Source of the DNA: Pseudomonas viridiflava
Lineage (GTDB): Bacteria > Pseudomonadota > Gammaproteobacteria > Pseudomonadales > Pseudomonadaceae
Assembly: GCF_900602065.1 (NCBI RefSeq)
Contig: NZ_UWFN01000116.1
Span: 62,001-126,000 of the forward strand
DNA length: 64,000 nucleotides
Direction: 5' to 3'
Shown here: piece after piece, positions 55,000-62,894 of the stretch
How the letters are laid out: every line of letters begins with the position of its first letter
Position numbering within the stretch: the stretch's first letter is position 1
Program-made: the position numbers and the translations under genes
Notes under the pieces: model-generated
Told to the model about the DNA's origin: nothing
The model's database searches: none
Seen by the model: the letters and a program-made list of their open reading frames with translations, nothing else

Positions 55000-55875
55000 A
55001 TGAACCTGAACGCGCTTATCGACTTCATCCTTGTCGCAACCAATGAAGGGCTGGGTAAGGCAAGCCGTGCGAGCGGTATTTCCAAAGCGACGTTGTCGCG
55101 GCGGATCAGCGACCTTGAAGAACAACTGGGTGTAAGGCTCATCGAACGCAGCGCCCGCGGCCTGAAGCTCACCGAGGCTGGTGAAAGGCTGATTTCTCGA
55201 ACTGAAGGGCCGTTGAGTGAGGTGACTGAAGCGATGACTGCCGCCCGTGAGGGCGTGTCCGTTCCTCGCGGGCTTTTGCGAGTTGCCGCTCCGGTCTTGT
55301 TCTCCCAGCTCGCGATGGGCAGCATCGGCGCTGAATTCTGTGCGATCTATCCGCAAGTCGAGATCGAGGTCGTGGCTGAGGATCGTCTGGTCGACCTTGT
55401 CGAAGAACAATTCGATGTCGCGATCCGGATCAACCCGAGCCCTGACAGCAGCCTTGTGGGTCGCTGCTTCGCCAGGGACCGACTGGTAGTCGTGGCGGCG
55501 CCTGAAATCCCCAAGCCGCTGCCCGGCGAAATCCGCCCTGTTCCCGGCATCGTGACCTCCTCATTCCAACCCACGCACTGGAGTTTGGATGGAGGGTTGT
55601 TAGTCCTTGAACCCCTCCCTAGGCTAAGGTTCTCTTCGCTGCTGATGGTTCGCGATGCGGCTATCGCCGGTGGCGGTGTTGCCCTCATTCCACAATCCAT
55701 CGCCTGGAGCCAACTGGAACGTGGCGAGTTGGTGCAGTGGGGCGCCGTATCCGGTGTGGAACCAGCGCTTTGGGTACTTCACACCTCCAGGCGTCTGACG
55801 GCACCGAAGGTTCGCGCATTTGTCGACTTCATGTGCGCCAGGTACCCGGACATGTCGCTAACGCTCAGAGGGTAG
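55000..55875 (+). CDS. LysR-family regulator
   Basis: A 291-residue LTTR. The HTH (MNLNALIDFILVATNEGLGK, then ISKATLSRRISDLEEQLGVR) is followed by an effector domain containing QLAMGSIGAEFCAIYPQV. The ATG at 55000 gives the standard LTTR N-terminus; a longer frame to 54781 lies within the divergent NmrA gene and is rejected. It probably controls the divergent NmrA gene. The inducer is unknown. Confidence 0.88.
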   Translation: MNLNALIDFILVATNEGLGKASRASGISKATLSRRISDLEEQLGVRLIERSARGLKLTEAGERLISRTEGPLSEVTEAMTAAREGVSVPRGLLRVAAPVLFSQLAMGSIGAEFCAIYPQVEIEVVAEDRLVDLVEEQFDVAIRINPSPDSSLVGRCFARDRLVVVAAPEIPKPLPGEIRPVPGIVTSSFQPTHWSLDGGLLVLEPLPRLRFSSLLMVRDAAIAGGGVALIPQSIAWSQLERGELVQWGAVSGVEPALWVLHTSRRLTAPKVRAFVDFMCARYPDMSLTLRG

Positions 55876-55999
55876 AACCCCCTACCCTTATTCGTGCAGC
55901 CGCTTAAGCCTGCACAACACGTCGACCTTTGGTCCGTCATCCCGATCAGACCGGCAGTAACGAAGTCGAACATCTCACATACCCACTCAGGAGATGCCA

Positions 56000-56437
56000 A
56001 TGAAAAGCTTTATAACCCCACTGGCCTTGCTGCTTGGTATGGCGGGCAGTCAGGCGATGGCCGACGCTTCGCCCAATCCCCTGGATAATGAGCGCTGGCA
56101 ATCCCGGCCGCTGATCGTGGTGGCGCCCAACGCCAGCGATGCAACCTGGCTGCAGTTCAAGCGAGACCTGATGCAGCCAGCCAACCGTGAAGCCTTCATC
56201 GAGCGCGAAATGGTGCTATACACCGTGGTCGATGGAGTCGGCAAACGCAACGACCAGGCCCTGGATTCGCGCGCTACCTCAGCACTGCTGAGCACCCTTG
56301 GCGTTAATCCCGACGGCCCGACCCGGCTGCTTCTGGTAGGTAAAGACGGCGGCACCAAGATTGACCAACACGCACCGCTGGATGTCAGCGTGGTGTTCGC
56401 GACCATCGACAAAATGCCGATGCGTCAGAATCGCTGA
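56000..56437 (+). CDS. DUF4174 domain protein (secreted)
   Basis: A 145-residue protein with a signal peptide (MKSFITPLALLLGMAGS to AMA) and a DUF4174 core: NERWQSRPLIVVAPNASDAT, FIEREMVLYTVVDGVGKRN and TRLLLVGKDGGTK. The fold is thioredoxin-like, but no CxxC is present, so redox activity is doubtful. The ATG at 56000 has AGGAG 7 bp upstream. It lies after the LysR gene in the same direction; function unknown. Confidence 0.82.
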   Translation: MKSFITPLALLLGMAGSQAMADASPNPLDNERWQSRPLIVVAPNASDATWLQFKRDLMQPANREAFIEREMVLYTVVDGVGKRNDQALDSRATSALLSTLGVNPDGPTRLLLVGKDGGTKIDQHAPLDVSVVFATIDKMPMRQNR

Positions 56438-56605
56438 CTCGGCGATTTCTCGACCTGTCGTACTCTTTTTTTGGGGTGGCCAGGATTGATAGCACAAGCG
56501 TCCCGAAGTGACGATCACGTCCGGTTAGAACCGGTAGCAATCACTTCCACTCTCCCGCTACCCCTTACCCGACGACCCATTAACGCCTGCGCAAAAGAGT
56601 ACCCA

Positions 56606-57061
56606 ATGGATTATGCAATTCGAAAAGCAGTGAGAGCGGACGCCACAGCGATAAGCCTTGTTATCGTGACCACATTGCGCGAATCCAATGCTCAGGATTA
56701 TTCGCCAGACATCATTGAGTCCGTGCAGCAAAGCTTCTCACCTTCGGCGATCCTTAGCTTTCTAGCCAGCCGTCAGGTGTATGTGGCGAGCATCGACAGC
56801 CATGTCATCGCAACGGGCAGCCTCGATCAAGACACTGTCCGGAGTGTATTCGTTGATTCGGCCCATCAGGGGAAAGGCATAGGGACGCAACTGATATCGA
56901 CACTCGAGGCAGCAGCTGCACTGAACGGAGTGAAACGGTTGCGGGTCCCATCCTCGATCACTGCAGAAGGATTTTATCGCTCGCTGGGTTTTCAGAAAAT
57001 CAGGGACGAGTTTCACGGTGCCGAGCGCACCATCATCATGGAAAAAGTTCTGACCAGATGA
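56606..57061 (+). CDS. GNAT-family N-acetyltransferase
   Basis: A 151-residue acetyltransferase. The start YAIRKAVRADATAISLVIVT and the acetyl-CoA loop SVFVDSAHQGKGIGTQLIST (QGKGIG) are clear. A late AERTIIMEKVLTR strand completes the fold. The ATG at 56606 is chosen; a longer frame to 56471 has no GNAT features. Its acceptor substrate (small molecule or protein) is not indicated. It precedes an ABC exporter gene by ~78 bp in the same direction. Confidence 0.86.
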   Translation: MDYAIRKAVRADATAISLVIVTTLRESNAQDYSPDIIESVQQSFSPSAILSFLASRQVYVASIDSHVIATGSLDQDTVRSVFVDSAHQGKGIGTQLISTLEAAAALNGVKRLRVPSSITAEGFYRSLGFQKIRDEFHGAERTIIMEKVLTR

Positions 57062-57139
57062 TCCACGTCCCCGATCAAAAACCCTCAACTCAGCCTTTAA
57101 ATGCCAGAATCTGCGCACTGGATCGTTTTGGAGACCACC

Positions 57140-58993
57140 ATGCTTCGCGCGTTTGAACAATGGCTCGACCCCTTCCCGCCCGATGAAGTACCGCCACCGC
57201 CTGATGGCCTGGCCCGTTTCCTGTGGGCCTGCACACGGGGCGCACGTGGCTATATCCTTGCCCTTGCGTTACTCAGTGCCGGTGTGTCGATTTACGAAGC
57301 CTGGCTCTTTTCGTTTCTCGGCCAGGTCGTGGACCTGCTGTCGACCTGGCAGGCTGGCGGCGATGCGGCCTTACAGGAAAGCCGCGTGCTGTGGGGTATC
57401 GGCATCGTATTGCTGACCAGCATCGGCCTCGTAGCGTTGCGCACGATGGTTCAGCATCAGGTATTGGCGATCAACCTGCCCTTGCGCCTGCGCTGGGATT
57501 TCCATCGACTGATGTTGCGCCAAAGCCTGTCTTTCTTTTCCGATGAGTTCTCCGGGCGAGTCACTACGAAGGTGATGCAGACTGCCCTGTCTGTGCGCGA
57601 TGTGCTGTTCACGATCATCGAGATCGCACCGGGGATCGGGGTTTACTTCATCGCGATCATCGCGCTGGCCGGTGCTTTCGATCTGAAGCTGATGCTGCCT
57701 TTTATTGCCTGGGTGGCGTTGTTCGGTCTGGCCATGCGTTATTTCGTGCCTCGCCTGGGGAAGGTCGGCCAGGAGCAGGCCAATGCGCGGTCATCGATGA
57801 CCGGACGTATTTCGGACGCCTACACCAACATCACCACGGTAAAGCTGTTCTCACACTCCAAACGTGAAGCGCACTTCGCCCGCGCCGCCATGGAGGACTT
57901 CAAGCTTACCGGCCTACGCCAGATGCGTCTGGTCAGCCAGTTCGAGATCGTCAACCAGGCATTGGTAGTGGCGTTGATCATGGGCGCAGGCGGTTATGCC
58001 CTGTGGCTGTGGCATCAAGGCCAGGTCGGTACCGGCGCGGTTGCAGCAATTACTGCCATGGCGCTACGCATCAATGGCATGTCGCACTGGATCATGTGGC
58101 AAATGACTTCGCTGTTCGAGAACATCGGCACCGTACAGGACGGCATGGCCACTCTGACCCGCGGCCCCAAGGTACAGGATGCGCCGGACGCGGACGCTCT
58201 GGTGACCACCGGTGGCGCGGTCAGCTTCGATAATGTCAGCTTCAACTACAACGGCGAGCGCCAGGTGCTTGATGGCCTGAGCCTGACTATTCGTCCGGGT
58301 GAAAAAATCGGTTTGGTGGGTCGTTCCGGCGCTGGTAAATCCACACTGATCAACCTGCTGTTGCGCTTCTACGACGTCGACAAAGGCGAGATTCGTATCG
58401 ACGGGCAAAACATCGCGCACGTCACTCAGGACAGTCTGCGCAGCGCCATCGGCATGGTCACTCAAGACACGTCCCTGCTGCACCGCTCCATTCGTGACAA
58501 CATCGCCTATGGCCGTCCCGATGCGACTGACGAGCAAATCCATACGGCGGCGGCCAATGCCCAGGCTGATGGATTTATCAGCCAGCTCAGCGATAAACAA
58601 GGTCATAGCGGCTACGACACGCTGGTGGGCGAGCGCGGCATCAAGCTTTCCGGCGGCCAGCGTCAGCGCGTCGCGATTGCCCGGGTGATGCTCAAAAATG
58701 CCCCGATCCTGCTGCTTGACGAGGCCACCAGCGCGCTGGACTCGGAAGTCGAGGTGGCCATCCAGGAAAGCCTTGATGAAATGATGCAGGGCAAGACTGT
58801 CATCGCCATTGCCCATCGTCTGTCCACAATTGCAGCGATGGACCGGCTCATCGTCATGGATGACGGACGCATCATAGAACAAGGCACCCACGCCGAGCTG
58901 CTTGGCAAAAATGGTACCTATGCACGGCTATGGCACCACCAGAGCGGCGGGTTTCTGGGCGAGGATCAGGGCGTGGTTGAACCGATTGAATAG
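57140..58993 (+). CDS. ABC exporter (fused permease-ATPase)
   Basis: A 617-residue half-transporter. Six membrane helices occupy residues ~25-320, and the nucleotide-binding domain follows with Walker A GRSGAGKST, LSGGQ in IKLSGGQRQRV, Walker B in LLLDEATSALD and a switch His in AIAHRLST. The N-terminus is proline-rich before helix 1 (FPPDEVPPPPD). It functions as a homodimer exporting lipids, peptides or drugs. GGAG precedes the ATG at 57140. It converges with an NADP oxidoreductase gene, stops 8 bp apart. Confidence 0.9.
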   Translation: MLRAFEQWLDPFPPDEVPPPPDGLARFLWACTRGARGYILALALLSAGVSIYEAWLFSFLGQVVDLLSTWQAGGDAALQESRVLWGIGIVLLTSIGLVALRTMVQHQVLAINLPLRLRWDFHRLMLRQSLSFFSDEFSGRVTTKVMQTALSVRDVLFTIIEIAPGIGVYFIAIIALAGAFDLKLMLPFIAWVALFGLAMRYFVPRLGKVGQEQANARSSMTGRISDAYTNITTVKLFSHSKREAHFARAAMEDFKLTGLRQMRLVSQFEIVNQALVVALIMGAGGYALWLWHQGQVGTGAVAAITAMALRINGMSHWIMWQMTSLFENIGTVQDGMATLTRGPKVQDAPDADALVTTGGAVSFDNVSFNYNGERQVLDGLSLTIRPGEKIGLVGRSGAGKSTLINLLLRFYDVDKGEIRIDGQNIAHVTQDSLRSAIGMVTQDTSLLHRSIRDNIAYGRPDATDEQIHTAAANAQADGFISQLSDKQGHSGYDTLVGERGIKLSGGQRQRVAIARVMLKNAPILLLDEATSALDSEVEVAIQESLDEMMQGKTVIAIAHRLSTIAAMDRLIVMDDGRIIEQGTHAELLGKNGTYARLWHHQSGGFLGEDQGVVEPIE

Positions 58994-59001
58994 CGCGCCC
59001 G

Positions 59002-60003
59002 TCATTTGATCTTGACCACAACTTTGCCTCTGGCACGCCCTTTGGCCAGGTATTCGAGCGCGTCTTTTGCTTGCTCGAAGGCAAAAACCTTGTCGATCAC
59101 CGGACGAACCCGTTCGGATTCAAGCAACTTGCCAATCTCGCCGAGTTGATCGCCGTCGGGCCGAACGAAGAGGAAGGAATAGGTCACCCCTCTGCTTCTT
59201 GTGAGCCGCATGATCTTGCGGCTCATAAGACCAAAGATGAAGCCAAGCAAGCTATTCAATCCGCGTGTCCGGGCGAATGCTTTATCCAGAGGGCCAACCA
59301 GCGAAACGATCTTGCCGCCAGGCTTGAGGATGTCGACAGACTTCTCGATCACATCGCCTCTGAGTGTGCCTAGCACCAAATCATAGTCACGCAGCACGGT
59401 CTCAAACGCTTGCTTCTTGTAGTCAATCACCTCATCTGCCCCCAGGGCGCTGACGCTTTCGACATTGGCCGTACTGGTATTGGTCGCCACTTTCGCACCG
59501 AGATGTTTCGCAAGCTGGATAGCGAAGCTGCCAATGCCGCCAGATCCGGCCGGAATAAACACCTTCTGGCCCGGTTGAAGATCAGCACGTTCCTTGAACG
59601 CTTGCCACGAGGTCAGCCCGACCATCGGAATCGACGCCGCTTGCACAAAGTCCAGGTTGGCTGGTTTTAACGCAGCAGCAGTTTCCGGCACGACCGCAAA
59701 CTCGGCGATTGAACCGTTGCCGAGGTCGAACAGGCTGGCGAAGATCGCATCCCCAACCTTGAAGCGAGTCACGCCGCTACCGACCTCGGTGATCACGCCA
59801 GCCAGGTCACTGCCCTGAACGGCGGGCAGCTGGAACTTCAGGACGGGCTTGAAGAGGCCGGTCGGGATCATGTTGTCGATAGGATTGATCCCGGCAGCAT
59901 GTACTTCGACCAACACTTCATTGGGTTTCAACGCTGGAAGGGAAACCTGAGCAAAGCCGACATCAGGGGATTTACCGTAGCGTTTAAAAACAAGCGCTCT
60001 CAT
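59002..60003 (-). CDS. NADP-dependent quinone/enone oxidoreductase (MDR)
   Basis: A 333-residue medium-chain reductase. The GroES-like domain opens MRALVFKRYGKSPDVGFAQV; the Rossmann loop is PAGSGGIGSFAIQLAKHLGA; the end GKVVVKIK matches quinone/enone reductases. No zinc ligands are seen. It detoxifies quinones or alpha-beta unsaturated carbonyls with NADPH. It may be in one transcription unit with the SDR upstream (140-bp gap). Confidence 0.88.
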   Translation of the reverse strand: MRALVFKRYGKSPDVGFAQVSLPALKPNEVLVEVHAAGINPIDNMIPTGLFKPVLKFQLPAVQGSDLAGVITEVGSGVTRFKVGDAIFASLFDLGNGSIAEFAVVPETAAALKPANLDFVQAASIPMVGLTSWQAFKERADLQPGQKVFIPAGSGGIGSFAIQLAKHLGAKVATNTSTANVESVSALGADEVIDYKKQAFETVLRDYDLVLGTLRGDVIEKSVDILKPGGKIVSLVGPLDKAFARTRGLNSLLGFIFGLMSRKIMRLTRSRGVTYSFLFVRPDGDQLGEIGKLLESERVRPVIDKVFAFEQAKDALEYLAKGRARGKVVVKIK

Positions 60004-60143
60004 GGTGCTCTGATTCCGAATGGTGTGCGGGGAGTTCCCGGCAGGCTAAGCGCGTCCCCTGTACGCGGTTCTTGAAAGCGCCCTGCCGCGTGCTCCCCGC
60101 AAACAACTTCGCAGGGAGCCTGTACGTCACGAAACCAGAACCA

Positions 60144-60932
60144 TCAGGCTTTCGGCTGATAGCGCTCAGCGGCATGGGCCTGGCGGATGTCAGACAGCAA
60201 GCCCTGACGCGCTGCATCCAGTGCATCCCAGCGCTCTGCGACGTGCAGCGGTGGAATAGTGACGAGTTCACGGCGGTCGAAACCGACCAGTGCAGCATCG
60301 ACCAGTTCATCAACCTCCATCACATCGGCGATGGTATTAACGTCGATTCCGGCCCTCTCCCATATCTCAGTGCGCGTCGCGGCAGGCAGAACGGCCTGCA
60401 CATAAACACCTTTGGGCGACAGTTCCAGGTTCAAGCCTTGGGACAGGAACAGCACGAAGGCCTTGGTAGCACCATAAATCGTCATGCCGAACTCGGGTGC
60501 CAAGCCTACTACCGAGCCGATATTGATGATGGAGCCTGTACCTGACTGTGCAAAACGCGGGGCTACTGCGGCGGCCAATCGGGTCAGTGCGGTAATGTTA
60601 AGGGTGATCAGGTTCTCGATCGACTCGGCACCCTGCTGAACGAAACCGCCCGACTGAGCCATGCCAGCGTTGTTGATGAGAATGCCGATATCAGCGTCGT
60701 CGCGCAGGCGAGCTTCAAGTGCAGAGAGGTCCGCAGCGCGGGTCAAGTCTGCTTGCAGCACGTCTACTGCAACGCCGTTCTCTTCGCGCAAGTGCGCTGC
60801 CAGCGCGTCAAGGCGGGCCTTGTCACGTGCCACCAGCACCAGGTTGTGACCACGGCTGGCGAAGCGTTTGGCGTAGGTGGCGCCGATACCGGTAGAGGCG
60901 CCGGTGATGAGTACAGTCGCAAGCTTTGTCAT
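60144..60932 (-). CDS. SDR family oxidoreductase
   Basis: A 262-residue short-chain dehydrogenase of the DltE/YqjQ-like class. VLITGASTGIGATYAKRFAS is the cofactor site, followed by NNAGMAQ, the catalytic Ser in INIGSVVG and YGATK (YxxxK). AAGGA lies 7 bp before the ATG at 60932. It is in line with the alkene reductase (51-bp gap) and the MDR gene; together with TetR they form a probable reductase set. Confidence 0.87.
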   Translation of the reverse strand: MTKLATVLITGASTGIGATYAKRFASRGHNLVLVARDKARLDALAAHLREENGVAVDVLQADLTRAADLSALEARLRDDADIGILINNAGMAQSGGFVQQGAESIENLITLNITALTRLAAAVAPRFAQSGTGSIINIGSVVGLAPEFGMTIYGATKAFVLFLSQGLNLELSPKGVYVQAVLPAATRTEIWERAGIDVNTIADVMEVDELVDAALVGFDRRELVTIPPLHVAERWDALDAARQGLLSDIRQAHAAERYQPKA

Positions 60933-60983
60933 GGGGGAATCCTTCAAAAATGGGTGTCGATGTTGGCTGGGTAGATAAGCGCT

Positions 60984-62066
60984 TCAGCCGGAAATGGTCG
61001 GGTAGTCGGTATAACCTGCCGCGCCGCCGCCATAGAGCGTGGCCGGGTTGAGCTGCGCCAGTGCTGCTCCGGTTTTCAATCGCTCAACCAGATCCGGGTT
61101 GCTGATGAAAGGACGACCAAAGGCAACGAGGTCAGTCTTGTCAGCGTTCAAATGCTCAGTGGCGAGTTTCAGGTCGTAGCCGTTATTGGCCAGATAGGTC
61201 TGCTTGAAGCGGCTGCGCAGTGCGGCATAGTCGAACTCGGCCACATCACGCGGGCCACCCGTTGCGCCTTCAACCACATGCAGAAAAGCCACGCCCAGGG
61301 CACTGAGCTGCTCGACGATGTACTCGTACTGCGGTTGCGGGTCGCTGCTGGAAATTGCATTGGCAGGCGAAACCGGCGAGATACGCACGCCCGTGCGCCC
61401 TGCCCCGATCTCTTGAACCACGGCCGTAACCACTTCCAGCAACAGGCGTGAGCGATTTTCAATCGAGCCGCCGTAGGCATCAGTACGCTGGTTGGCTCCA
61501 TCCTTGATGAACTGTTCCAACAGATAGCCGTTGGCCCCATGAATTTCCACACCGTCAAAACCAGCAGCAATGGCGTTGGCCGCTGCCTGACGGAAATCGT
61601 TGACGATGCCAGGCAGCTCCGCGAGTTGAAGCGCGCGCGGCTCGGAAACGTCAGCAAATTCATTGTTGACGAAGACCTTGGTCTGCGCCCGGAGCGCTGA
61701 AGGCGCGACCGGCGCTGCGCCACCCGGTTGCAAGTCAACGTGAGACACGCGGCCCACATGCCAAAGCTGCACAAAGATCCGTCCGCCTTCGGCATGCACG
61801 GCATCGGTAACTTTGCGCCAGCCCACGATTTGCTCAGGCGTATAAAGGCCTGGGGTGTCCTGATAGCCCTGAGCCTGCGCTGAAACTTGTGTGGCCTCGG
61901 TGATGATCAGCCCTGCCGAAGCGCGTTGGGCATAGTAAGTGGCAGCCAATTCGCCGGGGACCAGACCCGCACCGGCACGGTTGCGGGTCAATGGCGCCAT
62001 GACAACACGATTGGCGAGGGTCAGGTCGCCAAGGGCATAGGGTTCGAATAACGTTTTGTCGGACAT
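60984..62066 (-). CDS. Alkene reductase (old yellow enzyme, NemA/XenB class)
   Basis: A 360-residue FMN reductase of the classical OYE class. The N-terminus LFEPYALGDLTLANRVVMAP is followed by LTRNRAGAG, WHVGRVSH, HGANGYLLEQFIKDGANQRT (His/Asn substrate pair) and the C-terminal AFGRPFISNPDLVERL. It reduces enones, nitrate esters and nitroaromatics with NAD(P)H. The ATG at 62066 is standard; upstream codons to 62099 lie in the regulatory gap. It is divergent from a TetR gene, with a candidate operator between, and is a second OYE in this window besides XenA. Confidence 0.9.
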   Translation of the reverse strand: MSDKTLFEPYALGDLTLANRVVMAPLTRNRAGAGLVPGELAATYYAQRASAGLIITEATQVSAQAQGYQDTPGLYTPEQIVGWRKVTDAVHAEGGRIFVQLWHVGRVSHVDLQPGGAAPVAPSALRAQTKVFVNNEFADVSEPRALQLAELPGIVNDFRQAAANAIAAGFDGVEIHGANGYLLEQFIKDGANQRTDAYGGSIENRSRLLLEVVTAVVQEIGAGRTGVRISPVSPANAISSSDPQPQYEYIVEQLSALGVAFLHVVEGATGGPRDVAEFDYAALRSRFKQTYLANNGYDLKLATEHLNADKTDLVAFGRPFISNPDLVERLKTGAALAQLNPATLYGGGAAGYTDYPTISG

Positions 62067-62131
62067 TTGATTTGGCTTCTGCTGTGTGGATGAAGGCAAT
62101 GATTACGGTCGCAATCTAAAATGTCAACGGT

Positions 62132-62151
62132 TTGATGTCGTTCAACATCAA
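62132..62151. promoter_or_regulatory. Candidate TetR operator
   Basis: TTGATGT and ACATCAA form perfect 7-bp arms around a 6-bp centre in the 131-bp gap between the divergent alkene-reductase and TetR genes. Confidence 0.6.
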
Positions 62152-62197
62152 TGTATAGTGTCCCACTCATATCGGTACAAACCATGTTGGATAAGCG

Positions 62198-62791
62198 ATG
62201 AAAGTCACCAGGCAACAGGCCCAAGCGAATCGCGCGCACATTGTCGAAACCGCATCGGCCCTTTTTCGGGAACGCGGTTATGACGGGGTTGGCATTGCTG
62301 ATCTGATGGCGGCGGCTGGTTTTACTCAGGGCGGTTTCTACAAACACTTCCGCTCCAAGGCTGATCTGATGGCCGAATCAGCCAGCTGCGGCATCGCCCA
62401 GTCCGCAGCGCTGACGGCGGGTGCGTCAGTTCAGGAGTTCATTGAGGTTTATCTTTCCCGCGAGCACCGTGACAACCGCTCCACCGGCTGCACGATGGCA
62501 GCGTTATGCGCAGATGCTGCGCGTAAGGAGGAAGAGGTTCGGGCTACGTTTGCGGCCGGAATCGAAACCCAATTGGCGACGCTGCGAGAAGGTGCCGGGC
62601 ATCCGGACGATACGGACTCTGCCCAATTACGCAAACGCCGTCTTGCCGTAATGGCGCAGGCACTCGGGGCAATCGTCCTGTCTCGCGCCTGCCCGGATGA
62701 CTCAATACTGGCTGATGAAATTCTCGCCGCCAGCCGCGAAGCCATTCTGGGGTCAGTGACTCCCTCTTCCGCTCCCGACAAGAAAATGTAA
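62198..62791 (+). CDS. TetR-family regulator
   Basis: A 197-residue repressor. The HTH is RAHIVETASALFRERGYDGV, then GIADLMAAAGFTQGGFYKHF, the TetR/NemR pattern. A C-terminal ligand domain contains CTMAALCADAARKEEE; the Cys residues could sense electrophiles. It is divergent from the alkene reductase, and by position represses that gene together with the following SDR and MDR genes. The regulon is inferred from arrangement only. Confidence 0.9.
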   Translation: MKVTRQQAQANRAHIVETASALFRERGYDGVGIADLMAAAGFTQGGFYKHFRSKADLMAESASCGIAQSAALTAGASVQEFIEVYLSREHRDNRSTGCTMAALCADAARKEEEVRATFAAGIETQLATLREGAGHPDDTDSAQLRKRRLAVMAQALGAIVLSRACPDDSILADEILAASREAILGSVTPSSAPDKKM

Positions 62792-62894
62792 ACCCTTGAG
62801 TTGAAACGCATGGCAAGGAGCTGCCGAAAGCTATTCGCTTGCTGCGCTACGGCGCCGCGTCAAAGCATGAGAGCAACACTGCTGGCGAGGTCCA

